From Kribbella albertanoniae (lineage in GTDB: Bacteria > Actinomycetota > Actinomycetes > Propionibacteriales > Kribbellaceae): a stretch of 64,000 bases of DNA. A program made the translations under genes and the position numbers. This document shows, one piece after another, positions 9,149 through 18,249 of the stretch (positions within the stretch are counted from its first letter, which is position 1; every line of letters starts with the position of its first letter). The DNA is taken from contig NZ_SMKA01000001.1 in the NCBI RefSeq assembly GCF_004348455.1, positions 1-64,000 of the forward strand. Direction: 5' to 3'. The notes under the pieces were generated by a model. It saw nothing but the letters and a program-made list of their open reading frames with translations. It was not told the origin of the DNA and did not search any database.

Positions 9149-10385
9149 GCCAGCTCACCCCTGCCTCCTTGCAGACCAATTCGCCGAATTCGGAAGCCGT
9201 CGCAACCTTCATCCCGTACTTCGCGGCCACGCCCGACAGCAGCGGCAGGTGGCTGGCTCGATGATCGGGGACCACGAGCCAATCGGCGCCGCCACGGTCA
9301 CCTTCTTGGGCATCGATCAACTTCGCGAGGGTCCTCGCCGAGGTGTAGTCCTTGACGTCGACCTTGAACGACCACTTCCTGCCGCCCTTGGACTTGCCTT
9401 CGACCAGCAGGTCATAGGAATCGAGGGCCGGCCAGAGCACGACCATCAATCCTCGTCGGATCAGTTGCTCGTAGAGCGCGAGTTCGGGCAGACCAGGAAC
9501 CGTGGTGTACCGCCAGATCCCACGAGCCAGAGCTTTGAACCCCTCAACTGGCAGCGCCTCGGGGACCGTGCCGAGATCTGGATACAGGACCGTCTCGCGA
9601 CCCATGGGACGAGGCGGGGCGGGTTCCGGCAGCAGCACTGGCGCGCTCCCGGCGGCCGGCAGCCGGAAACGATACGAGGCACCCATTTCCGCATGTGGTC
9701 CGTGCCAGCAGCGGGCCTCTCCCACCTTGGTGCCGGCACTGCGCCGTACAACGATTCGCATCGGCCACTCGCAGACCGGACAGGGAAACCACCAACCCTG
9801 ATACAGAGAATCGAGCGAGATCTCCTGATAGAGCTCCATGAGCAGCGGCGGCAGGCGCAACTCGCACAGATCATCCACATGACCGGACGGGCGCCGGATC
9901 AGGTCAGTGCGGCCCGCCACGTACACGTCCTGATCGCCTTGCTTGCTCAGCAGCGCGAAAGCTGTCTCCTGATCGATCTCCGACTGCAAGTCGCGATCGC
10001 TCGCAACACCCGCGCGGCCGTCGAGCTTCCGCAGCGTGTGCAGCAGCATCTGCTGCTCGAACTCGAGATCGAAGGCGCCTTCGGTCAGTCGACCGTCCTG
10101 GTCGATGACTCTCAGTCCGCTCAAGTCCAGCGGGCTGATCCCCTCGGGCAGCAACGACACCAAGTCGCCCTTCAGAGCTCGTCGAAACTCGCCGAAGGAG
10201 AGCGGGCTGAGCGGGCCGCGTGCGGCTAGCAGGGTGCCATGGCATTCCATCAAGGTCGCGAGTCGCTGCTGCGGCTCGAGCGCAGGCGCGGTCATTGCCT
10301 TCGCTGCGCGCAAGGCAGCTCGGGTCACCAGGTAGCGGACGCGGTCATCGTCGACCGCCAGTGCGCTTTCCTCTATCGGAGTCAT
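9141..10385 (-). CDS. PD-(D/E)xK-like nuclease protein of the pPIWI-RE system
   Basis: 414 residues starting MTPIEESALA at 10385; the frame is open upstream to 10754, but that extension is low-complexity Arg/Pro-rich sequence inside the regulator gene. Residues 202-226 contain CPVC and CWHG, a zinc ribbon. The C-terminal third has an acidic helix (ELALYEQ, 301-307), SYDLLVE with Asp325, and KVDVKDY with Asp343 and Lys345, a restriction-endonuclease-like D...DxK core. This matches the REase-associating-with-pPIWI-RE family, which supplies the presumed cutting activity. It overlaps the helicase start by 8 bases and follows the regulator after only 59 bases, so all four probably share one transcript. 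Confidence 0.83.
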   Translation of the reverse strand: MTPIEESALAVDDDRVRYLVTRAALRAAKAMTAPALEPQQRLATLMECHGTLLAARGPLSPLSFGEFRRALKGDLVSLLPEGISPLDLSGLRVIDQDGRLTEGAFDLEFEQQMLLHTLRKLDGRAGVASDRDLQSEIDQETAFALLSKQGDQDVYVAGRTDLIRRPSGHVDDLCELRLPPLLMELYQEISLDSLYQGWWFPCPVCEWPMRIVVRRSAGTKVGEARCWHGPHAEMGASYRFRLPAAGSAPVLLPEPAPPRPMGRETVLYPDLGTVPEALPVEGFKALARGIWRYTTVPGLPELALYEQLIRRGLMVVLWPALDSYDLLVEGKSKGGRKWSFKVDVKDYTSARTLAKLIDAQEGDRGGADWLVVPDHRASHLPLLSGVAAKYGMKVATASEFGELVCKEAGVSWHE

Positions 10386-10444
10386 CACGGCACGGAGCGT
10401 AAACGAGGGCGCCGACAGTTTTCGTCCGGCGACATCGGCGTTGG

Positions 10445-11776
10445 CTAGGACGACCCGCTCGGGTGGGCGCTGAGTCCCGCGGTGTCCACGTGCGGGTAGA
10501 GCTCCCGGTAGATATCGAGGTATTCCGCTAGGTGCCGTCGACCGAGTGGGGTCAGCCGCCAGCGATACTCGGAGACATGAGTGCCGCAGGGGGCAGGGAT
10601 TGGTGTCGCGTCCACCAGTCCACGGCTCGGGCGACCTCCGCGCTTGTTCCGGTAACCGACGCCGATGAAGAACAGAGCACGGCCCGCCAACGCGTCGCTG
10701 TGGAGACCCTCTGGTTCGGCTGCCGCGACACGCGCCAGCACCCCCCAAAGCCACTCGGACAACAGATGAGCGCCAGGTGCCCGCGGACGCGGTTCTCCGA
10801 GCCCCGCGCGAGCGGCAGCACGGCCGCGCCGGGTCAGCTGGACCAGCACCCGTTCGACCTCCCCGGCGCCGGGATGCTCGATCGAGTCCTCGATGATCAC
10901 CAACAGCCCGCGACGCTCCAGGGCGTGCACCGTCTGACCAGTACCCGGGTCATGGAGACCGCGCCGCCGGAGGCGTTCCTGCAGCCGGGTGTACCCGACG
11001 ACCGATGAAGCGGCCCTGAGAGCCAACGGAAGCTTTCGCCACTGAGCCGCCGGCGGCCCCGGTAGTCGTTGCACCCTACGCATCCACATCTCAGTCTCAG
11101 TCATGCGATCGTCTCGCATGATCTCCTCCAAGTAGGTCTGCTGACGCTCGTTCAGCGACTCCCAAACCGCCAAAGGTCCCTGTGAGACTGCAGGCGTAGC
11201 AGTGCTGCGCAGCACCGGCACGGGGTCGCCTGGCAGGGTACGCATCCAGGCGTCTAGCACCATCCGCACCGGCACCGCGTAGGCCTTCGCCAACGCCTCG
11301 AGCAGCCGCCCGGTCACCTCGGGATCTTGCCAGTGCTGTCCATCGACAGGGCGTCCGCTTTCGAGAGCGACGATCTGAGACTCGGAGACGCATAATTCGC
11401 GACCGACCGCCGAGGCCCGGAGGAGCTTGATGATCCCCTCGAGCGGCAGCCCCGCAGCGTGTCGCAGATCGCTCAGCGTCTCCTGTCCCTGCGGGACGCC
11501 GGCGAGCGCTTCCGCCTCGCACCCCAAAGCAGAGGCCAGCCTCTCCACACTCTCCAGGCTCAGCGGTACCGGCGCACGTCGATCATCCTCATATGAGGCG
11601 AGCACCCTCGACGAGATACCCGCCCGCTTAGCAAGCTCAGCCCGAGACAGCCCCGCTGCCGTACGGCGCGCCACCAGATGCGACGGCTCGATCGCGCGAA
11701 ACAGGGCTGCCACAGGTTCTATCGAAGTCGAAAAAGGACTGGAGAGCAAGAATGCCGCCGCTACCAAGCGCGGCAC
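10445..11776 (-). CDS. helix-turn-helix (XRE-type) regulator of the pPIWI-RE operon
   Basis: 443 residues from the ATG at 11776; a GTG 63 bases in (11713) is an alternative, and the ribosome site is weak for both. Residues 34-80 form a Cro/C1-type helix-turn-helix (LVARRTAAGLSRAELAKRAG, then SYEDDRRAPVPLSLESVERLA). A second helical DNA-binding-like segment follows, and the last ~150 residues resemble a winged-helix end (VLVQLTRRGRAAARAG...YRWRLTPLGRRHLAEYL). It is the first gene of the leftward operon. It faces a divergent helicase operon across 494 bases containing a perfect 26-bp palindrome, which makes it a candidate regulator of both defence operons. It could also be a structural system component. 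Confidence 0.75.
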   Translation of the reverse strand: MPRLVAAAFLLSSPFSTSIEPVAALFRAIEPSHLVARRTAAGLSRAELAKRAGISSRVLASYEDDRRAPVPLSLESVERLASALGCEAEALAGVPQGQETLSDLRHAAGLPLEGIIKLLRASAVGRELCVSESQIVALESGRPVDGQHWQDPEVTGRLLEALAKAYAVPVRMVLDAWMRTLPGDPVPVLRSTATPAVSQGPLAVWESLNERQQTYLEEIMRDDRMTETEMWMRRVQRLPGPPAAQWRKLPLALRAASSVVGYTRLQERLRRRGLHDPGTGQTVHALERRGLLVIIEDSIEHPGAGEVERVLVQLTRRGRAAARAGLGEPRPRAPGAHLLSEWLWGVLARVAAAEPEGLHSDALAGRALFFIGVGYRNKRGGRPSRGLVDATPIPAPCGTHVSEYRWRLTPLGRRHLAEYLDIYRELYPHVDTAGLSAHPSGSS

Positions 11777-12014
11777 CTGCCAGAGCGCGGTTCACAACGC
11801 CTGTGATGCGCACAGGCTAAGCCGGAAGTTGGGATTGCTGCGCGAGTAGCTGACAGGCTCACCGGGGCGATCGGCAGACGTCGATGCGGTGCTGAGTGCG
11901 TCACCGGAAGAGAGTTGTTGCATTGTCAGCAACCACCGATCGGTATGCCGACCTGGACTCCGCTTCCCGACGGGTGAGCGAACTCGGGCAATCAAGGTGA
12001 CAGGACCGAAAGGG

Positions 12015-12040
12015 CCCGTGGTCAGCATGCTGACCACGGG
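12015..12040. promoter_or_regulatory. perfect 26-bp palindrome between two divergent defence operons
   Basis: CCCGTGGTCAGCA (12015-12027) is followed directly by its exact reverse complement (12028-12040), with GCATGC at the centre and no loop. It lies 238 bases upstream of the pPIWI-RE operon regulator and 230 bases upstream of the SNF2 helicase, almost midway. A loop-free dyad between divergent genes looks more like an operator for a dimeric regulator than a terminator. Confidence 0.6.
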
Positions 12041-12270
12041 CGGTCAAACGTCCTCCTCGGCTGAATCCTGATCTGGACCACGTCAGCCGGCGGCCGGTGG
12101 GCAGCTGGAGGTGGCTGCAGTGAGATCATCGGCGAATGCCTTGCGTGAGATTCATGCGAGCGCTCTGGTACCGAACCAGCTCGCCGAGTCGAGTACCAGG
12201 ACTTTGGCAGGTTAGGTTTGGGGTCACAGCGTGCCCGGTTTCATGACCGCTTGGGAGGGCGAGGAAGCTC

Positions 12271-15200
12271 GTGTTTGAGAAGGGGCAGCGAGTTCGGGTC
12301 TCGGCAGTTGGCGTCCCTGACTTTGCCACTGTCCGGTTCGTCATCCCCGATGAGCAGCCCGGCGCCTTCGACCTGATCGTCGTGGACGACGATGGCCGCC
12401 GCCATGAGGTTCATCTGGCGGCTGGCGATACAGACACGGTCCGCGAGTTGGTCGACGACGGTGGAGCTGATTCTGCCCGGGTTCTGGCCGGCATGTGGAC
12501 ACGTTGGATGGATGCCGCTGCGACCAATGCCGAGTCAAGCGCGATGGCCTCGACTCCACTCAAACCGTATGCACATCAGACCACCGCTGTATATGGTGCG
12601 ATGCTGCCGCAGCCGTTGCTGCGGTTCCTCCTCGCGGATGAGCCGGGCACTGGCAAGACCATCATGGCGGGGCTTTACTTGCGGGAGATGCAGAGGCTCG
12701 GCCTCGTCAAGCGAGCGATCATCGTCTGTCCAGCGAACTTGGCCACCAAATGGGTCGACGATTTCCAACGACTTCTCGGCGGCGGTCTGCGCCAGCTGAC
12801 CTCGGCGACCGTGCGTGAGGACGCGCTCAACAGCAACGACCTCTGGGTAGTGAGTCTCGAGTTGGCCGCGGTGAACCCCGCTGTCCAGGAGGCCATCCGC
12901 CCCGACCGCGCAGGGTGGGATCTCGTTGTCTTCGATGAAGCGCACCGGCTCACGCCGACCGCGGCAGGTTTTCATCAGGTCGGTCGGCTGCTGGCCAAGA
13001 ACACCCCCCGCGCCCTGTTGATGACCGCGACTCCGCACCGGGGCAAGGAATGGCTGTTCCGGCACCTACTACACCTGGTGGACCCTGCCATCTACCCGGA
13101 CCCTGGCACTGATCCGAACATTGAGCTGAGTGCGCTGCGGCCTGGGCCGATCCACTTTCTGCGCCGCATGAAGGAGGACCTGGTCGATTACGACGGCCAG
13201 ACACGACTGTTCAAAGGCCGCACGGCTCACAACTACAGTGTCCCGCTATCGCAGGTCGAATACGGCTACTACCAGGCTGCCATCGACATGGTCGACCAGT
13301 ACTTCCCGACGCAGGCGCAACCCCTCGCCCGCATGGTCTACGGCAAGCGGGCCGCATCGAGTCTCTACTCCCTAGGTGAGACGCTGCGGCGCAGACATGC
13401 CCACATGGGAGAGATGAGTGAGGCCGAAGCCGCACTCATCGCAGACAGGGAAGGCCAAGGCGACGACAGTGAAATCGACGAGGCCAAGGTTGTTCACGTG
13501 GCGTCAACCGCGAGCCGAGCGGAGCGCACTGCAATAAAGGCGCTCCTCGACCAGATTGGTGCCACAGTAAACGACCCCAATTTGCAGCCGTCGAAGTGGA
13601 GCCGACTGACCGCCGATTGCCTCGACAGTCACGGGATCAACCCGGGCAACACTGAACAGGCAGTTATCTTCACCGAGTACGCCGATTCAGCCGAGTGGAT
13701 CGCCCGCAAGTTGCGGTCCCAGGGCTACACCGCCCGGCTGTATTCAGGGCGACAGAGCAAGGCCGATCGGGACGAAGTTCGCAAGGCCTTCATGCGAGGC
13801 GAGTTTCAGGTCATCGTCACCACCGACGCGGGCAACGAGGGCATCGACCTGCAGGCCGCGCACGTCCTGATCAACTACGACATCCCTTGGTCATTGGTCC
13901 GGCTTGAGCAACGCATGGGCCGTATCCATCGGGTCGGCCAGCACCGCGACGTCTTCCTCTATAACCTCGTCGCCACCGACACTCGCGAAGGGGAGACGCT
14001 GCTACGTCTTCTCGACAACTTCGTCACCGCCGCCAACGAGCTGCGCGGGCAGATGTTCGACAGCCTTTCGGCGGTCGCTGAGATTACTGGCGTCGACTAC
14101 GACAGATGGCTGTCCGACCTTTACGGCAACGACGAGGTCAAGAAGCAGAACGCGATCGACGCGGCGAAGGCGATCCAGTCGCACGAGCTCACCCGAGTGG
14201 CCCGCCAAGTGCGAGATACCGAGCGAAAGCTGGCCAGCCAAGTAGACGCAGTTGCCGCGCTCACTCTGCTGCAACGCGATCTGTTCGCCCGCATCAACCC
14301 CGCCATCGTCGAGGCTTACCTCGACAGACTCGCAGCCGCGAATTTCCTGCGTTCAGAACCCACTGCCGCAGGGGCTGGCTTCCGTCGCTTGGCGCTCACC
14401 AACGGAACGCTGCCGGCCAGCCTGGGCGGCGGACACGAGGTGCACATCGCCACGAGCGGCGATGCGCTGCGTGATGCGGCCGAGAATATCGACGTAGGGG
14501 ACACCATCACGCTCGGCCCCGGCGAACCAGGTTTCACCGACCTCATCAGGCTCGCCGACCGCAACCTCGCTGAAGATGTCTACCGGTCCGGAGCGGCTGA
14601 GGACCCGACCAGCCTCACCCCTTATGACCTTTACGCCTACGAGGCGACGATGACGGAGAGTGACGGGAAGCGCGCCAGCATTTGGGCGACCTTGATCAAG
14701 GTTGACGACAGCGGTACTGCACGCGCCGTGCGATGGGAGACTCTCGCCAACCTCGTCCCAACGTCTCTGTCCGGCACAGGGCCCCACCCAGCCCGACAAG
14801 ACAGCGCGATCCAAGCCGCCTCCGCGGTTGCACAGGAGACCGTTACGCAGCATCGCAGTGTTCGGACGGACTGGTTTGCTCAAGCGCGCAGGGACCTGAC
14901 CAACCTGCCTCTGAGCCTGACTGACAGCATCAAAGACCGCGACACCCGGCTCGCTCTCCGCAAACGACTCCAGACCCAGACGGCCGACCGGCTGGAAGAA
15001 CTCGAGCGCCTTGTCGACATCCAACTCACCGAACCGAAGCTCGTTGGAAGACTGCGCGTCCTTGCTGCCGCAGATCCCAGCGTCCAAGCTGAGATCGACG
15101 CCGAGATGGTCTCGATGAGGCACGTCCAGCAACTCCTGCAGGACGACGGCTGGACGGTGGAGGACGTGCATACCGAAGGCCGCGGTTATGACCTCGAAGC

Positions 15201-15477
15201 CCGCCGCAATAGCCAGGTTCGTCATATTGAGGTGAAGGGTGTGCTCGGCAGTGCAGCCAGTGACGGCATCCGTATGACTGGGAACGAGGTTCTCATCGCC
15301 ACACAGCACCGCAAGGAGTACTGGCTTTACGTCATAGACACATGTGCCGATGGGAAAGGCCGCTTTTTCGGCGCCTATGAAGACCCTGCAATTCTGTTTG
15401 CCAACGACATGATCGGGAACGCGGTCTTCCGTGTCCCCGGTAGCAGGCTAAAGAACGCTCCGGGGAGCAATGCATGA
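12271..15477 (+). CDS. SNF2-family helicase with C-terminal DUF3883-like domain
   Basis: 1068 residues from a GTG with GAGGAAG just upstream. Motifs in order: Walker A DEPGTGKT (123-130), DEAH (222-225), MTATPHRG, then the second RecA-like domain with FTEYADSAEW, TDAGNEGIDLQ and LEQRMGRIHRVGQ (motif VI). These mark an SNF2/RapA-like ATP-driven translocase. The last ~110 residues (GWTVEDVHTEGRGYDLEARR, HIEVKGVLG, GNEVLIATQHRKEYWLYV) match DUF3883, a PD-(D/E)xK-like fold with D...E-x-K residues also seen at the end of NOV-type proteins. It overlaps the next gene by ATGA. Helicases of this type partner DUF1156 methylases in BREX type III-like and related restriction loci, where they probably move along invading DNA. 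Confidence 0.88.
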   Translation: MFEKGQRVRVSAVGVPDFATVRFVIPDEQPGAFDLIVVDDDGRRHEVHLAAGDTDTVRELVDDGGADSARVLAGMWTRWMDAAATNAESSAMASTPLKPYAHQTTAVYGAMLPQPLLRFLLADEPGTGKTIMAGLYLREMQRLGLVKRAIIVCPANLATKWVDDFQRLLGGGLRQLTSATVREDALNSNDLWVVSLELAAVNPAVQEAIRPDRAGWDLVVFDEAHRLTPTAAGFHQVGRLLAKNTPRALLMTATPHRGKEWLFRHLLHLVDPAIYPDPGTDPNIELSALRPGPIHFLRRMKEDLVDYDGQTRLFKGRTAHNYSVPLSQVEYGYYQAAIDMVDQYFPTQAQPLARMVYGKRAASSLYSLGETLRRRHAHMGEMSEAEAALIADREGQGDDSEIDEAKVVHVASTASRAERTAIKALLDQIGATVNDPNLQPSKWSRLTADCLDSHGINPGNTEQAVIFTEYADSAEWIARKLRSQGYTARLYSGRQSKADRDEVRKAFMRGEFQVIVTTDAGNEGIDLQAAHVLINYDIPWSLVRLEQRMGRIHRVGQHRDVFLYNLVATDTREGETLLRLLDNFVTAANELRGQMFDSLSAVAEITGVDYDRWLSDLYGNDEVKKQNAIDAAKAIQSHELTRVARQVRDTERKLASQVDAVAALTLLQRDLFARINPAIVEAYLDRLAAANFLRSEPTAAGAGFRRLALTNGTLPASLGGGHEVHIATSGDALRDAAENIDVGDTITLGPGEPGFTDLIRLADRNLAEDVYRSGAAEDPTSLTPYDLYAYEATMTESDGKRASIWATLIKVDDSGTARAVRWETLANLVPTSLSGTGPHPARQDSAIQAASAVAQETVTQHRSVRTDWFAQARRDLTNLPLSLTDSIKDRDTRLALRKRLQTQTADRLEELERLVDIQLTEPKLVGRLRVLAAADPSVQAEIDAEMVSMRHVQQLLQDDGWTVEDVHTEGRGYDLEARRNSQVRHIEVKGVLGSAASDGIRMTGNEVLIATQHRKEYWLYVIDTCADGKGRFFGAYEDPAILFANDMIGNAVFRVPGSRLKNAPGSNA

Positions 15478-18221
15478 CCCGTATGATCGAGCGCTGGTTT
15501 CCGTGCGCCGAAGTCTCTGCCAACAGCCGTTCAGGCTGGGGCTCTGGCAACGCCGAAGTCGGCCTTATGACTTGGTTCGCCAAGCGGCCAACGGCACAAG
15601 CGAAAGCCGCCACAATCTGTTCGTTGCTGCCCTGGCCGGACAATGAGGCAGAACAGAAGCGATTGCAGGATCTGGTCCGACGAGCCATGACCGGCCGCTT
15701 CGCTGCCGCCAACGAGCTTCGCGCCGAGATCGAGAAGGCCAATCCAGAGGGAGTCGCCTTGCTCGACCCCTTCAGTGGCCGCGGGATGATCCCGCTAGAG
15801 GGCGCGCGGCTCGGCCTGGAAACTCACGCGATCGACTACAGCCACGTCGCTGTGCTCGCTAGTCGGCTTTTGGCCGACTATCCATGTCGCAACTGGGACA
15901 CCGAGCCTCCCCTTCCTTTCACGAGGCAAGCCGAGGAGCTGGTCGATGAGCGCCCTCGACTGGTCCAGGATGTCCAGACCTTTCTCGAAGAAGTTGGCCG
16001 GCGACACCACACGGTGATGAGCGCGGTTTACCCGACGATCGGGGGCAAGGAGCCATGGGGCTATGTGTGGGCCGTGACGCTGCCGTGTCAGGAGTGCAGC
16101 CGAGATTTCCCGTTGATTGGTCAGCTTGATCTTCGCAAGGCCAGCAAACGTAAAGGCCGCAAAGGTTCGCCGGTCTTCGACGACCCTGGGCAGTCGTACT
16201 ACATCGAAACCGATTCCGCCTCTGGCCTTTGGTCGGTTGTCGTTCACGACGGGGAGCCTCGGAAGTCACCCACCCGTCAGGTGCCGCCAGGCAAGAGCCG
16301 TTATGACAGCAACGGCCGGTTGGCGGTGTGCCCGTTCTGCGGCCATGGGCACGATCGTGAAGTTCAGATGCGGCTGTTGCGTTCTGGAGTAGGTGGCGAC
16401 GCACCACTGCTGGCTGCAGAGCTCGATGACCAGGTTGGGAAGCACTATCGAGCTCTTACGCCTGTCGAGCTCGAGGCGATCGCGCTGGCTGAGGATCAGC
16501 TTGCTTCGGAGGAGCCTTTCGGCCGCTTCCTCAGCGCGCGTCCGGATGAGCCGATTCCCGCCGGCAATACGTGGACCATCCAGGCAACGGTCTATGGAGC
16601 CGAACGATACGGCGATCTGATGAATACCCGGCAAAGTTTGTCGTTCGTCCGCCTGGCGCGTGTCATCTCGCAGCTGGGCAGCGAGCTGGTGGAGGCGGGA
16701 TGCTCAGACGACTACGTGCGGGCCTTGACTGGGTATGCCGCTGCGGGCATGGCACGCAAGCTTCGGCGGGCTACACGCGGCTGCACGCTCGACGTCAGCC
16801 GAGCTGGTGTCCATGACATCTTCGCGACTGAGTCGAGCCTCAACTTCTCCTTCGACTATTTCGAGGTCGGGCTTGCTGACGGCCCGGGCGGCTGGACATC
16901 GGTCTCCTCGGGATCGCTGTCTTCTCTGGCCGCGATCATTCCACCAGGAGGCACGGCTGCACCCTGCTCGGTCAGCCGTGGGACGGCAACCAGGCTCCAG
17001 TTCCCCGATCGGCAGATCAGTGCCGTAGTTACCGATCCACCCTATGACGCGATGATCGATTACAGCGATGCCAGCGACTTGTTCTACGTATGGCTGAAGC
17101 GGGCTCTCGTAAATTCGTGGCCTGAGTTCTCGATGACAGCGCATGAGCACGGGGTGCAGGAAAAGACCCACGAGATTATCGTGAAAAAGGGTGGCACCAG
17201 CAACAATGACCACCGAAATCGCGAACATTACGACACTCTGATTGCGGAGGCGTTCGGCGAGGCTCAGCGCGTGGTGCGCACTGACGGGGTTGTCACGATC
17301 GTCTTCGGGCACGGCGAACCTGAGGTTTGGAAAAGACTGCTGAGCGCAATTGAGAGTGCTGGCCTCGTTCTGACAGGTGCTTGGCCGGCCAAGACCGAAC
17401 CTGGCGGGAAAGCTGGTTTCGCCAATATCGTGACCACATTGGCAATGTCGTGTCGCCCAGCTCCCTTGGGGCGGCCAATGGGACGCAAGGGTGCGGTCGA
17501 AGCAGAAATCAAGGCTGAGGTCAGAGATCGCTACGCGGATTGGGAGCGGTGGGGTCTTGCGCCTGCCGATATGCTGATGGCTGCGGCTGGTCCTGCGATG
17601 GAGGTCGTCGGCCGGTACAGCGAGGTGCGCGACGCCAAAGGCGACGCCGTTGACATCTACACCTTCCTTCCACTGGCAAGGGCTGCAGTCCAAGAGGCCA
17701 TGGCCGTCAACATCGACCGGCAGCCACTGGAGACCTTTGATGCGCGGACACGTTTCGCGCTGTGGTGGATCCGCCTCTTTGGACGGCAGGGACAGCCGAA
17801 GTCCGAGTTGCGCTGGCAGGCGCTAGCTGCCGAGATGAAGGCCGAGGATATTCGAGACCTAGTGCCGGACGCGGACAAGGGTGTCCGTTTCGTACTGTCT
17901 CGTGCCTTCAAAACTCGCATCACTGAAGATTCGTCAGTCATCGATGTAGCACTGGCGTTAGCCGCTGCAGCCGACGAAGGACTCGCCGCTATGGGCGAAG
18001 TCCTCGCAGCGTCTGGTCGCACGGATGACGATGCTTACCTTTGGTCCGCGGTCAGATTCATGGCTGATCGTCTCCCCGACGCCGACCCTGACACCATGGC
18101 GTTCAGCCGGGTTATGCGCAGCCGAGCGGGGATCGCCAACGCTGCCGACTCGGTCGTGCTCGAGCATCAGCGGGAAGTCGGGCGGCAGAAGGTATCCGAA
18201 GACCAGTTGCGGTTGTTGTGA
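15474..18221 (+). CDS. DUF1156-type adenine-specific DNA methylase with zinc ribbon
   Basis: 915 residues. The N-terminus (ERWFPCAEVS...MTWFAKRPTAQA) matches the DUF1156 signature of ERWFP plus a W-A-R/K-RP motif. The methylase motifs are the SAM-binding DPFSGRG (98-104) and the catalytic DPPY (521-524), followed by DYSDASDLFYVWLKR. In between, CQEC and CPFCGHGH form an inserted zinc ribbon. Sequence near 600-660 (HYDTLIAEAFGEAQRVVRTDGVVTIVFGH) completes the Rossmann fold. Such COG1743-like enzymes are thought to mark host DNA at adenines and occur as PglXI in BREX type III. Its position between a helicase and an ATPase by ATGA coupling supports a modification role in an R-M-like defence system. 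Confidence 0.88.
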   Translation: MTRMIERWFPCAEVSANSRSGWGSGNAEVGLMTWFAKRPTAQAKAATICSLLPWPDNEAEQKRLQDLVRRAMTGRFAAANELRAEIEKANPEGVALLDPFSGRGMIPLEGARLGLETHAIDYSHVAVLASRLLADYPCRNWDTEPPLPFTRQAEELVDERPRLVQDVQTFLEEVGRRHHTVMSAVYPTIGGKEPWGYVWAVTLPCQECSRDFPLIGQLDLRKASKRKGRKGSPVFDDPGQSYYIETDSASGLWSVVVHDGEPRKSPTRQVPPGKSRYDSNGRLAVCPFCGHGHDREVQMRLLRSGVGGDAPLLAAELDDQVGKHYRALTPVELEAIALAEDQLASEEPFGRFLSARPDEPIPAGNTWTIQATVYGAERYGDLMNTRQSLSFVRLARVISQLGSELVEAGCSDDYVRALTGYAAAGMARKLRRATRGCTLDVSRAGVHDIFATESSLNFSFDYFEVGLADGPGGWTSVSSGSLSSLAAIIPPGGTAAPCSVSRGTATRLQFPDRQISAVVTDPPYDAMIDYSDASDLFYVWLKRALVNSWPEFSMTAHEHGVQEKTHEIIVKKGGTSNNDHRNREHYDTLIAEAFGEAQRVVRTDGVVTIVFGHGEPEVWKRLLSAIESAGLVLTGAWPAKTEPGGKAGFANIVTTLAMSCRPAPLGRPMGRKGAVEAEIKAEVRDRYADWERWGLAPADMLMAAAGPAMEVVGRYSEVRDAKGDAVDIYTFLPLARAAVQEAMAVNIDRQPLETFDARTRFALWWIRLFGRQGQPKSELRWQALAAEMKAEDIRDLVPDADKGVRFVLSRAFKTRITEDSSVIDVALALAAAADEGLAAMGEVLAASGRTDDDAYLWSAVRFMADRLPDADPDTMAFSRVMRSRAGIANAADSVVLEHQREVGRQKVSEDQLRLL

Positions 18222-18249
18222 CGAATCATGCTGAAAAGGGGATCTTGAC

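Noticed and set aside
10386-10754. N-terminal extension of the PD-(D/E)xK gene
   Set aside because: Low-complexity sequence overlapping the regulator; the family starts at MTPIEES.
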